From Anderseniella sp963700885 (GTDB lineage: Bacteria; Pseudomonadota; Alphaproteobacteria; Rhizobiales; Aestuariivirgaceae): 64,000 nucleotides of DNA. The notes under the pieces were generated by a model. It worked only from the letters and a program-made list of their open reading frames with translations. It did no database searches and was not told the origin of the DNA. This document shows positions 34,240 to 42,293 of this stretch, one piece after another. The stretch is taken from the NCBI GenBank assembly GCA_963700885.1, contig CAVOZJ010000020.1, forward strand, positions 310,001-374,000, in the 5' to 3' direction. The translations under genes were made by a program, and so were the position numbers. Within the stretch, counting starts at the first letter, position 1. Each line of letters starts with the position of its first letter.

Positions 34240-37200
34240 CTAATGAAAATTCCGGCCCTTTGGCAGGGCTCGTTGCGTAGCTCTTGTGCCGGCAATCTTC
34301 TCCTGACTGGTACCGGCTGCTGGCTTGATTCTGCCTTGAATGCTCTCTTGCGGACGGCGCACTTCATCGGCATTTGCCAGACCTCCCATGTGATTTGCCA
34401 GATTGGCAATGTCTGCCAGCAAAGGTGTTAGATCTTCCAGATGGTGTGCAACCACATGAATAACCCCATCTTCTTTCTGTAACCTGCCGCGCACCCCGAT
34501 GCATCTGCTGCCCAGTATGACCGTTCGATACTTTTCAAACGCTTTCGGCCACACAATGAGGTTCGCCACACCGGTTTCATCCTCAATTGTTGCAAAGATT
34601 ACTCCTTTGGCAGACCCCGGTCTCTGGCGCACCAGTACAAGACCTGCAACCTTGACCATATGGTCACTGAGCGTTGTCTGCAGCGTTTCGCTCACCAGAT
34701 AGCGATCTTTCACCAGGCGGTGCCGCAGGAATGACATGGGGTGCGCTTTCAGGGAGTATGACAGCGATTGATAATCATTGATGACGTGCTCACCCAAGGG
34801 CATGGGAGGCAGCTGAATATGCGGTTCGCGCTGCAGGTCGCGTGCATCTGCTGCTGCAAACAGCGGCAGGCGTTCTGCACTGCTTAAAGGGTCAAGCGCC
34901 TTTACCGCCCACAATGCATCGCGCCGGTCCAGCCCGATGGAGCGGAAGCAGTCAGCATCTGCAAGTTTTTCAATGACCCGGCGTGTCAGCCCCGAGCGCA
35001 ACCACAAGTCGCGCACGCTGTCATACCCGGCCTGGCGATGTTCAATCAGCAATTCCGCATCTTCCTTGCCAAATCCCTTGACCTGTTGCAGTCCAAGTCT
35101 CACCGCATGAGTGTTTTTCTGAACGGTTTCGAGCTGGCGATGCTGCGGGAAAACCGGCAGAGCCTCAGCCTCTGCTTCCAGCACCGACAACCACTGGGAA
35201 TGGTTGATATCAACATCACGCACTTCAACGCCGTGTTCGCGGGCATCGCGGATCAATTGAGCCGGTGCGTAAAACCCCATGGGCTGTGAATTCAGGATGG
35301 CTGCGCAGAACACATCCGGATAATGGCATTTCAGCCAGCACGATACATAAACCAGCAGGGCAAAACTGGCGGCATGGCTTTCGGGAAAACCATAATCACC
35401 AAAGCCTTCGATCTGCCTGAAGCAATGCTCGGCGAATTCGCGTTCATAGCCGTTGGACACCATACCCTCGACCATTTTCTGCCGGAAAGAATTGATGGTG
35501 CCGACGCGCCTGAATGTGGCCATGGCACGGCGCAGCTTGTCAGCTTCGCCGGGCGAGAATTTCGCGGCCACGATCGCGATATTCATGGCCTGCTCCTGAA
35601 ACAGCGGCACACCCAGTGTCTTGCCCAGCACTTCCGTCAGCTCGTCTTTGGGAAAGCTGACCTTTTCCTTGCCCTGGCGCCGCCGCAGATAGGGGTGAAC
35701 CATGTCACCCTGAATCGGGCCCGGGCGTACAATGGCAACCTCGATGACAAGATCATAATAACACCGTGGTTTCAGGCGCGGCAGCATGGACATCTGTGCC
35801 CGGCTTTCGATCTGGAACACCCCGATCGTGTCAGCCCGGCAGATCATGTCATAGGTCGGTGTGTCTTCTTCGGGTAACGAAGAGAGGGTTTCGCTGCGTC
35901 CATAATGGGTCTGCAGAAAATCGAATGCCTTTCGGATGCAGGTCAGCATGCCCAATGCCAGCACGTCGATTTTCAACATGCCGAGGCTTTCCAGGTCATC
36001 CTTGTCCCATTCAACAATTGTGCGATCCTGCATGGCTGCATTTTCGATGGGGATCAGGGACGACAACCGGTCGCGTAAGATAACGAAACCGCCGACATGT
36101 TGCGACAGGTGGCGCGGGAACCCGATGATCTGGGACGCAAGATCAAGCATTTGACTGAGATGCTTGTCATTGGGATCAAGCCCGGCGCGCCGGGCGTCTT
36201 CGGGATCAATTTCACGGGAATAACTGCCCCATTTTGTGCCTGATATGGCGGTAATCGCATCGTCGGACAAACCAAACACCTTGCCCACCTCGCGCAGTGC
36301 TGATCGCGAACGGTAGGTGATGACGGTGGCAGCAAGACCTGCCTTGTCACGTCCGTACCTGGCATAGATATACTGGATGACCTCTTCGCGGCGTTCGTGC
36401 TCGAAATCCACGTCAATATCCGGCGGCTCGTTGCGTTCTTCAGAGATGAAACGCTCAAACAGCAAGCTTACCTTGCCGGGATCAACCTCCGTGATGCCAA
36501 GACAATAACAAATGGAAGAATTGGCCGCCGATCCGCGCCCCTGGCACAAAATACCTTTCGAGCGGGCAAAGCGCACGATGTCATAAACGGTAAGGAAGTA
36601 GGGCGCGTAATTGAGTTTTGCAATCAACCGGGTTTCATGGGCAATGGCGTCGACGACTTTTTGTGGTGCACCCTCAGGAAACCGCCTTTTCAGGCCGATG
36701 GCAGTCAGCTTTTCCAGTGCCTTCTGTGAAGGCAGGGGTTCATTGTCAAGCTCCTCGAATACCGGGTCATCGGGATACAGGTAGCGCAACTCGTCAAGCG
36801 AGAAGTCAATCTGTGCAAATACATGCGCAGTTTGCTCGACTGCGTTTTCATACCTTTCGAACAGGCGCAGCATTTCTTCCGGTGGACGCAAATGCCGTTC
36901 TGCATTGGGCTCAAGCCGCGTGCCGATGGAGTGCAGGGTCTCGTGTTCGCGGATGCAGGTCAGCACATCCTGCAGCGGGCGCCGGTCCGGGTGATGATAC
37001 AGCACATCGCCGATGGCCACGAGTGGCACCTGATGCCTGCCGGCAAGTCTTGCAAATGTGGATAACCGGCGTTGATCACTCCCGGTGTGATTGCGCATGG
37101 CTGCAACATGCACATGGTGCGGGAAGGCTGTATTCAATTTTTCAAGGCAGGCTTGAAATATCTTGTCTGCACGTTGCGGTATCAGTGCCATTAACAGGCC

Positions 37201-37554
37201 GTCGCCATGCTCCAGCAGGTCTTTCAGGTACAGCTCACAGCCGCCTTTTGCTGTGCGCCGTTTGCCGAGGGTGAGAAGCTCGCAAAGCTGTCCCCAGGCG
37301 GAGCGGTTTTTCGGCCAGACGAGAATATCCGGTGTGGCATCGGTAAACACCAGCCGGCAGCCGGGTGCATAGGCCAGGTCCGCCTCCTTTGCAGCCATGT
37401 GTCCGCGTACAACTCCGGCCAGAGAGTTGCGATCAGTGATGGAAAGCCCGCTGATCCCCAGTCGTTTTGCCTGCACGACCAGTTCTTCCGGATGGGATGC
37501 GCCGCGCAGGAAAGAGAAATTGCTGCTGCATGCCAGTTCATGATACCGGTTCAT
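34240..37554 (-). CDS. dnaE2: Error-prone DNA polymerase DnaE2
   Basis: Alpha-subunit-type C-family DNA polymerase used in damage-induced mutagenesis with ImuA and ImuB. The 1104 aa begin with a PHP domain (HELACSSNFSFLRGASHPEE), then the polymerase core with the catalytic aspartates in PPDIDVDFEHERREEVIQYI and QGRGSAANSSICYCLGITEV, the thumb/finger region ending near FVILRDRLS, and a C-terminal OB fold (VKVAGLVLVRQRPGSAKGVI). ATG at 37554 overlaps the imuB stop as TCATGA on the plus strand, so translation is coupled; the frame continues 24 bases further upstream but without support. Confidence 0.92.
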   Translation of the reverse strand: MNRYHELACSSNFSFLRGASHPEELVVQAKRLGISGLSITDRNSLAGVVRGHMAAKEADLAYAPGCRLVFTDATPDILVWPKNRSAWGQLCELLTLGKRRTAKGGCELYLKDLLEHGDGLLMALIPQRADKIFQACLEKLNTAFPHHVHVAAMRNHTGSDQRRLSTFARLAGRHQVPLVAIGDVLYHHPDRRPLQDVLTCIREHETLHSIGTRLEPNAERHLRPPEEMLRLFERYENAVEQTAHVFAQIDFSLDELRYLYPDDPVFEELDNEPLPSQKALEKLTAIGLKRRFPEGAPQKVVDAIAHETRLIAKLNYAPYFLTVYDIVRFARSKGILCQGRGSAANSSICYCLGITEVDPGKVSLLFERFISEERNEPPDIDVDFEHERREEVIQYIYARYGRDKAGLAATVITYRSRSALREVGKVFGLSDDAITAISGTKWGSYSREIDPEDARRAGLDPNDKHLSQMLDLASQIIGFPRHLSQHVGGFVILRDRLSSLIPIENAAMQDRTIVEWDKDDLESLGMLKIDVLALGMLTCIRKAFDFLQTHYGRSETLSSLPEEDTPTYDMICRADTIGVFQIESRAQMSMLPRLKPRCYYDLVIEVAIVRPGPIQGDMVHPYLRRRQGKEKVSFPKDELTEVLGKTLGVPLFQEQAMNIAIVAAKFSPGEADKLRRAMATFRRVGTINSFRQKMVEGMVSNGYEREFAEHCFRQIEGFGDYGFPESHAASFALLVYVSCWLKCHYPDVFCAAILNSQPMGFYAPAQLIRDAREHGVEVRDVDINHSQWLSVLEAEAEALPVFPQHRQLETVQKNTHAVRLGLQQVKGFGKEDAELLIEHRQAGYDSVRDLWLRSGLTRRVIEKLADADCFRSIGLDRRDALWAVKALDPLSSAERLPLFAAADARDLQREPHIQLPPMPLGEHVINDYQSLSYSLKAHPMSFLRHRLVKDRYLVSETLQTTLSDHMVKVAGLVLVRQRPGSAKGVIFATIEDETGVANLIVWPKAFEKYRTVILGSRCIGVRGRLQKEDGVIHVVAHHLEDLTPLLADIANLANHMGGLANADEVRRPQESIQGRIKPAAGTSQEKIAGTRATQRALPKGRNFH

Positions 37555-39128
37555 GAGAACAGCCCGTGCATGTACCAATCCGGTCTTGTGGTTTCCCTCT
37601 CGTAAAGTCCGTACCGGAACAGCCAGAAGCGATACCCTTGTGTATCCTCGACGCGAAAGTAATCCCGGCTCAGGCTGGCGCGCCCGTCACGCCACCATTC
37701 ACAGGCGATCCGCTCCGGGCCTTCTGAACGGGCAATTTCATAGAGCACCTTGCGCCAGCGAAATCTGCTCGGCGGGCTGTCTGGCACCTGTGCAATGACC
37801 TCTATAGGCTCAGGTCTTTCCAGCAACACCAGAGGGCGCGTCGGGGTCTTTACAGGGCCGGGCAACACCACCTGGTCCGGGCCGGTTTTCCCGTTTTGTC
37901 TCGAAACCGGCACAAGAGCAAACCGGCGTTCTGGAATATGAGTGTCAGAGAATGAAAACTGCAAAACCCGGTCCGTACCAAGCCGTGCCCCCAACCGGTC
38001 TACAAGTTCTGCATATTGATCGCCATTACCGGTTTGCCCTACCAGGTCATGCTGAGCGCCGTTGAACAGGCTGGCCTGCAGAACATTGAGCCGCATGATG
38101 TCGAATCCGAAGCCCGCGTCCATGTCCGTATGCAGGCTGGCCAGGCGTTCATGAAACAGGGCTGCAATGCGACCTGGATCCCGCAACGGGTTGGCTGCAT
38201 GAACTGTAAGGGATTGAACGTTCCCATCAACTCGGAACAATTTCACCTCGCATGTTCTGATGCCGAGATTGCGCCGTTCCAGCAGAACAATGATATTGCT
38301 TGCCAGAACATCAATGCAGCGCCTGACATCGTCTTCATGCACAACCGGTTCGGCAAAGCGTTTTTCTGATGCAAGTTCGGGGACCGGCATGAGGGGTGAA
38401 ATGACCTCATCCAGACGGCCCGATGCCTGATCAAGCCTGTCCAGCAGATGCTTGCCGAAGCGCGTTGTCAAAGGTGCGCGCGGCAGGCCGGCAATACAGC
38501 CAATGGTTTTGAAGCCAACCCGGCCAAGTCCCGTCACAAGGGCTGCATCCAGGCGAAGGCCGGCAAGCGGCAGTGCGCTTATGGCCTTTGTGTGCTGACC
38601 ACACGCGATAATGCGCCCGGTCCCGTGGCGCGCCATTGCCCATGCCGCACCGGCGGTATCTGCCAGGCAGATGCGAACGTTGAATCCTTGTGCCGCAAGC
38701 CGTGTTTCGATATCGGCAATGAAGCGTGCTTCTCCGTCAAACAGATGCGTACATCCGGTCACATCCAGGAACAGGCCGTCGTTACCGTCCAGCGCAACAA
38801 GCGGGGTGTATCGTTCGCACCATGCTGCAAGTGAGCCAAGCAGTTTGTGCTCTTCATCGCGGTCTCTTGTGTGATGCTCAAGGTCAGGCACGAGCGCGCG
38901 GGCATCGCTCAGGCTTTGTCTGTTGAATATGCCGAAGCGCGCCGCGTATGCTTCATGTGCCACGACACGAACAGCATTCTTTTCCAAATCCGTAATCACA
39001 ATGGGCGGGTGTTCAGGACGCCCGTTCAAAACCCACGACTTGCCCCATTTCAGCCGGGCTATCCGGTCTGTGGACAGATGCGTGAAAGCGACGGACAGGA
39101 TGCGCTGTTTCTGTTTTCGCTGTGCCAT
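37551..39128 (-). CDS. imuB: ImuB, Y-family polymerase-like mutasome subunit
   Basis: Catalytically inactive Y-family polymerase homologue of 525 aa that bridges the beta clamp, ImuA and DnaE2. The palm region shows PLVALDGNDGLFLDVTGCTH (about residue 90-110), DinB-like in shape but lacking the full acidic triad, then the helix-hairpin-helix-like TGLGRVGFKTIGCIAGLPR. The long C-terminal part (RFRWRKVLYEIARSEGPERI) is the ImuB-specific tail. ATG at 39128 (MAQRKQKQRI) is chosen since the upstream frame only reads antisense of ImuA-coding sequence; it overlaps imuA by 116 bases. Confidence 0.88.
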   Translation of the reverse strand: MAQRKQKQRILSVAFTHLSTDRIARLKWGKSWVLNGRPEHPPIVITDLEKNAVRVVAHEAYAARFGIFNRQSLSDARALVPDLEHHTRDRDEEHKLLGSLAAWCERYTPLVALDGNDGLFLDVTGCTHLFDGEARFIADIETRLAAQGFNVRICLADTAGAAWAMARHGTGRIIACGQHTKAISALPLAGLRLDAALVTGLGRVGFKTIGCIAGLPRAPLTTRFGKHLLDRLDQASGRLDEVISPLMPVPELASEKRFAEPVVHEDDVRRCIDVLASNIIVLLERRNLGIRTCEVKLFRVDGNVQSLTVHAANPLRDPGRIAALFHERLASLHTDMDAGFGFDIMRLNVLQASLFNGAQHDLVGQTGNGDQYAELVDRLGARLGTDRVLQFSFSDTHIPERRFALVPVSRQNGKTGPDQVVLPGPVKTPTRPLVLLERPEPIEVIAQVPDSPPSRFRWRKVLYEIARSEGPERIACEWWRDGRASLSRDYFRVEDTQGYRFWLFRYGLYERETTRPDWYMHGLFS

Positions 39129-39849
39129 TCTCAAAGGCCCGGGCTTCCGGGTTCCATAATAAAATCCATTGTCCTGTCTGACCGTGGCGGTTGCGCTCAA
39201 GTGTCTGCACATGACGCGTCGGTCCAAGGCCGTGTTCAAAGTCAGGGTCGGGTCCTGAAGGCATGGTTGCGACATGCCAGCGGGTCGCAGCAGCACTGGC
39301 TTCTTCTTCCCCGCTCTGCCGCAACACGCATACCAGCACACCGCTTTTTCGTGCCCGCAGCATCAACCGGCGTGTAGCGGTCATGTCAAAGTGCCTGGGG
39401 TTGCCCTTGACCTGCAAAACAACAGCTGAAAGATCACTGCATCTGGCGGCCTGATCCGCTGCCCACAAGGCATCCTGCAGGGTGATGGGGCGCACAAAAA
39501 CCAATGCTTTCGGATCAATGCCGTGTTCACTCAGGCCATCTGGAAAAGGCAGGCCGGAATCAACGGATGCCGCAGGATCAGTCACCCAGAAAATCCGGCG
39601 GCAGTCCGGCTTGCCGAATTGTATGGCCAACCCCAGGGCAAACCCGGCAGCACAGGCGAAATCGCGCACAAAACTGCACCGTACCTCGTGCAATCCATTC
39701 ACCCTGATGCCGCCATTCAGGTGATGGTCGAGGTCCGGGATTTCAAATGGCACGCTGGTCTGTTGCGCTTCATCCCTGGTGCCGGGAGAGGCATTCTGAA
39801 GCTGATTGATTGCAGACCTTGCCCTGTTTAAGCGTGCGGTCGACGCCAT
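39013..39849 (-). CDS. imuA: ImuA, RecA/SulA-like mutasome protein
   Basis: ImuA-type protein of 278 aa. It has an N-terminal helical part, VNGLHEVRCSFVRDFACAAG, the degenerate RecA-like strand CRRIFWVTDPAASVDSG, and a C-terminal segment QTGQWILLWNPEARAFENG that matches family ends. First gene of imuA-imuB-dnaE2 and preceded by a perfect LexA box 26 bases upstream. An AGGAGG ribosome site abuts the annotated ATG with no spacer, so the true start may be slightly downstream or the site may act through another codon. Confidence 0.85.
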   Translation of the reverse strand: MASTARLNRARSAINQLQNASPGTRDEAQQTSVPFEIPDLDHHLNGGIRVNGLHEVRCSFVRDFACAAGFALGLAIQFGKPDCRRIFWVTDPAASVDSGLPFPDGLSEHGIDPKALVFVRPITLQDALWAADQAARCSDLSAVVLQVKGNPRHFDMTATRRLMLRARKSGVLVCVLRQSGEEEASAAATRWHVATMPSGPDPDFEHGLGPTRHVQTLERNRHGQTGQWILLWNPEARAFENGTAKTETAHPVRRFHASVHRPDSPAEMGQVVGFERAS

Positions 39850-39874
39850 CCTCCTGTTCCTTTGATAATAGCAT

Positions 39875-39889
39875 GTTCTTTCTTTGTTC
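39875..39889. promoter_or_regulatory. LexA (SOS) box upstream of imuA
   Basis: GTTC-TTTCTTT-GTTC is a perfect match to the alphaproteobacterial LexA direct-repeat operator GTTC-N7-GTTC. It lies 26 bases before the imuA start. A further GTTC occurs at 39856-39859. This indicates DNA-damage induction of the mutasome operon. Confidence 0.85.
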
Positions 39890-39946
39890 CAGTAAAGCCA
39901 AACGTCAGCAATGAGTCAAGAGGACCCAAGCCGCTCTGGAAAATTC

Positions 39947-40864
39947 TCAATCGTATGGAGTGATGGTGGTTTGAATTGCTTCAGCCAAAGCTGCCCACAA
40001 CGGCTGCATCTTCCTGGTGGCCCTGGTCCTGAGTTGCAGCATCGAGATACTCATGCCTGCCACCGGAAACAGCGGGCTCTTCAGTATATCCATCTCCCTT
40101 CTGGCGACATTGTCGGCCACCAGGGAATGCGGCAGCCAGGCAACGCCAAAGCCACAGCGGACAAACCCCAGGACCGCATTGGTAAGCCCCGCAGTTATGT
40201 CATGGGAAAATTGATGCGGTGTATGGGCCAGCACATCATCCAGCAGCACCATGCCCAGAAAATTATCACGAGGATAGTCAATCAACGGGATTCGCTGTTC
40301 CCCGGGCGAAATCGCCATGAATGAAGATGTCAGTTCAGGCGCACAAACCGGCACCAGGCTATCCCTGGCAACCATGGTCTTGTCGACGAGGTCACTTGGA
40401 CCGATTACCGGGCGGCCTATCGTCTCATAGGCCAGCATGAGCAAAACTTCTTCCGTCATCAGCATCTGGAAGCTTTGATTGTGGTTTCCGGCTCTCAGCC
40501 GCACCCGGTGCTGACCAAGGTCACCCCTGATCTTGCCCAGGGCGGCAGGCAGCAACCCCGAGGCAAGAGCCTGCACGGTTGCAATCGTAATGTTACGGGT
40601 GTTGCCGGGCCCCGTTATAATGTTCTCACGCAACCGTTTCAGCCCGGCAAGAGCACTTATGATCTCTTCCCGGCTTATTTCAAGTGCCGCAGTCGGGCGG
40701 GCAGGGCGAACACTGCGGTCAACCAGGTCAACTCCATGTTGGGCTTCAATGGCTTGCAACCGGCGTGAATAGGCCGGTTGCGAAAGGTTTCTGCGCCGCG
40801 CGGCAAGCGTAATGTTTCGCACTTCAATCAGCGCCAGGAGGTCTTCGAGAGATTGCTCATCCAT
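39947..40864 (-). CDS. LysR-family transcriptional regulator
   Basis: LysR-type regulator of 305 aa. The N-terminal helix-turn-helix is LIEVRNITLAARRRNLSQPA plus YSRRLQAIEAQHGVDLVDRS (residues about 12-51), followed by a periplasmic-binding-protein-like effector domain (about 90-300). It is divergent from the sulfopyruvate decarboxylase pair with about 120 bases between the likely starts, the usual LysR arrangement, so it probably activates that pair in response to a sulfonate or its metabolite. Confidence 0.85.
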   Translation of the reverse strand: MDEQSLEDLLALIEVRNITLAARRRNLSQPAYSRRLQAIEAQHGVDLVDRSVRPARPTAALEISREEIISALAGLKRLRENIITGPGNTRNITIATVQALASGLLPAALGKIRGDLGQHRVRLRAGNHNQSFQMLMTEEVLLMLAYETIGRPVIGPSDLVDKTMVARDSLVPVCAPELTSSFMAISPGEQRIPLIDYPRDNFLGMVLLDDVLAHTPHQFSHDITAGLTNAVLGFVRCGFGVAWLPHSLVADNVARREMDILKSPLFPVAGMSISMLQLRTRATRKMQPLWAALAEAIQTTITPYD

Positions 40865-40874
40865 ATGAAGTAAA

Positions 40875-40889
40875 ATGCAATATGTGCAT
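40875..40889. promoter_or_regulatory. Candidate LysR operator (T-N11-A palindrome)
   Basis: ATGCAATATGTGCAT is a palindrome with 5-base perfect arms and contains a T-N11-A core. It lies 11 bases before the LysR start and within the divergent region before the decarboxylase genes, the usual place for an autoregulatory/activation site. Confidence 0.5.
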
Positions 40890-40986
40890 GCTATTTGTCA
40901 ATTATTGCATTGGGAAGCGGAATGTCTGCATGTTAATCTTTGCAAGTACCAGATCAGGTTCAATTGCAAAAAAGAAGGAACTGTCC

Positions 40987-41484
40987 GTGTCCGTAAACGA
41001 CAAGATTGTCTCGGACCTTGTGAACAACAAGGTTGAATTCGTAACAACGGTGCCCTGCAAGCAACTTGCCGGGGTGATCGAAAAAATCGAACAAAGCAAT
41101 GACATCTACCATATCCCTTCGAACAAGGAAGACGAGGGGATGGGCCTGTGCGCCGGCGCATACATGGGCGGCAAGCGTCCCGCCATCATCATGCAGAACA
41201 CCGCCATCGGCGTAACCGTCAACACGCTGGTGACCCTGATCCAGTACTACCGCATGCCTCTGCCCATGCTGATCAGTTATCGCGGCGAACTGGGTGAACC
41301 GGTCGCCTGCCAGGTTGAAATGGCTGTTCACACCAAGGCACTGCTGGCTCAGCTCAGCATTCCAACCTACCACTTCCACCATGAAGATGATGTCAACGAA
41401 CTGGACGCCATTCTGAAGTACACCTTCATGTGCAACAAGCCGGTAGCCGTTCTGACCGACGCTACCTTCTGGAAAGGATACTGA
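40987..41484 (+). CDS. comD: Sulfopyruvate decarboxylase, alpha subunit
   Basis: Pyrimidine-binding half of a thiamine-diphosphate decarboxylase; converts 3-sulfopyruvate to sulfoacetaldehyde together with the next gene product. The 165 aa include VEFVTTVPCKQLAGVIEKIE, the cofactor glutamate region IPSNKEDEGMGLCAGAYMGG and NTLVTLIQYYRMPLPMLISY. GTG at 40987 is chosen because AAGAAGGA lies 8-10 bases before it and it gives the usual ComD length; ATGs at 40882 and 40930 would add an atypical leader. In bacteria ComDE mostly serves C3-sulfonate (cysteate, sulfolactate) breakdown. Phosphonopyruvate decarboxylase is the main alternative. Confidence 0.78.
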   Translation: MSVNDKIVSDLVNNKVEFVTTVPCKQLAGVIEKIEQSNDIYHIPSNKEDEGMGLCAGAYMGGKRPAIIMQNTAIGVTVNTLVTLIQYYRMPLPMLISYRGELGEPVACQVEMAVHTKALLAQLSIPTYHFHHEDDVNELDAILKYTFMCNKPVAVLTDATFWKGY

Positions 41485-41486
41485 TC

Positions 41487-42050
41487 ATGATCCGCTCCGA
41501 AGTACTGAAAGAACTCATCCCGGTCATATCCAGCCATTTCGTCGTTTGCAATATCGGCCTGCCCAGCCAGGAAATGCACATGCTCGACGACCAGCCGACC
41601 AATTTCTATATGCTCGGCACCATGGGACTGGCATCCTCGATCGGACTGGGTCTTGCCTTGGCCCAGAAACAGAAGATCATTGCCATTGACGGCGACGGTT
41701 CGGTCCTGACCAACTTTGGCACCTTGCCGACCATTGCCAACAATGTTGCCGACAATTTCATACTGCTGATCATCGACAACGGCAGTTATGGCTCCACCGG
41801 AGACCAGCCGACCTATGCCGGCAAGAAGACATCGCTGACGGCTGTTGCAAAAGCCTGCGGTTGCGAGAACGTCGTTGAGTGCCAGGCTGAACAAGCTGCG
41901 GCAACCGTCCAGGCAGCACTGGATAGTGACAGGATGACAATCATCGTCTGCAAGTGCCAGTCAGGCAATGTGAAGGTCCCGGTCATCACCATGGACCCCG
42001 TGGTCATTCGTGATCGTTTCATGAAGAAACTTCAGGCCCGCAATGGCTAG
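41487..42050 (+). CDS. comE: Sulfopyruvate decarboxylase, beta subunit
   Basis: Diphosphate-binding half of the same enzyme, 187 aa. The thiamine-diphosphate motif is IDGDGSVLTNFGTLPTIANN extending to IIDNGSYG (GDG through N), with GTMGLASSIGLGLALAQKQK before it. It starts 2 bases after the alpha stop. A stem-loop repeat lies 11 bases after its own stop. The product sulfoacetaldehyde would need Xsc or a dehydrogenase, neither of which is in the window. Confidence 0.8.
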   Translation: MIRSEVLKELIPVISSHFVVCNIGLPSQEMHMLDDQPTNFYMLGTMGLASSIGLGLALAQKQKIIAIDGDGSVLTNFGTLPTIANNVADNFILLIIDNGSYGSTGDQPTYAGKKTSLTAVAKACGCENVVECQAEQAAATVQAALDSDRMTIIVCKCQSGNVKVPVITMDPVVIRDRFMKKLQARNG

Positions 42051-42061
42051 GTGTGAGCGAT

Positions 42062-42100
42062 ATGGGTTTTCTTGAACCCATAAAGCTGCTCCATTCCGTT
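42062..42100 (+). repeat. Post-stop stem-loop repeat, copy 3
   Basis: ATGGGTT-TTCTTG-AACCCAT at 42062-42081 is followed by AAAGCTGCTCCATTCCGTTG. The stem and the first 12 downstream bases match copies 1 and 2, after which similarity fades. It follows the comE stop directly, like copy 1 after mgsC. Confidence 0.65.
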
Positions 42101-42293
42101 GGCAGTCATAATGTCGCAACATTTCATGAAAATACTTGGTCGACATGTTGATTTTCGTTTTTGGCGTTTGGATAGTTGCCGCCGGTCGGGTTCCGCCACC
42201 TGACCTTGTGCTGGCAACAACAAGAAACAAAACCCACCCGAAGCAGCAGGCAAGTTTATTGCCATCAGCGCAAAGCCTGGAGGCACATCGCCC

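Noticed and set aside
40882..40986. Longer N-terminus for ComD
   Set aside because: It runs through the LysR operator region, contains unusual Cys/Met text and lacks a ribosome site, while GTG 40987 has one.
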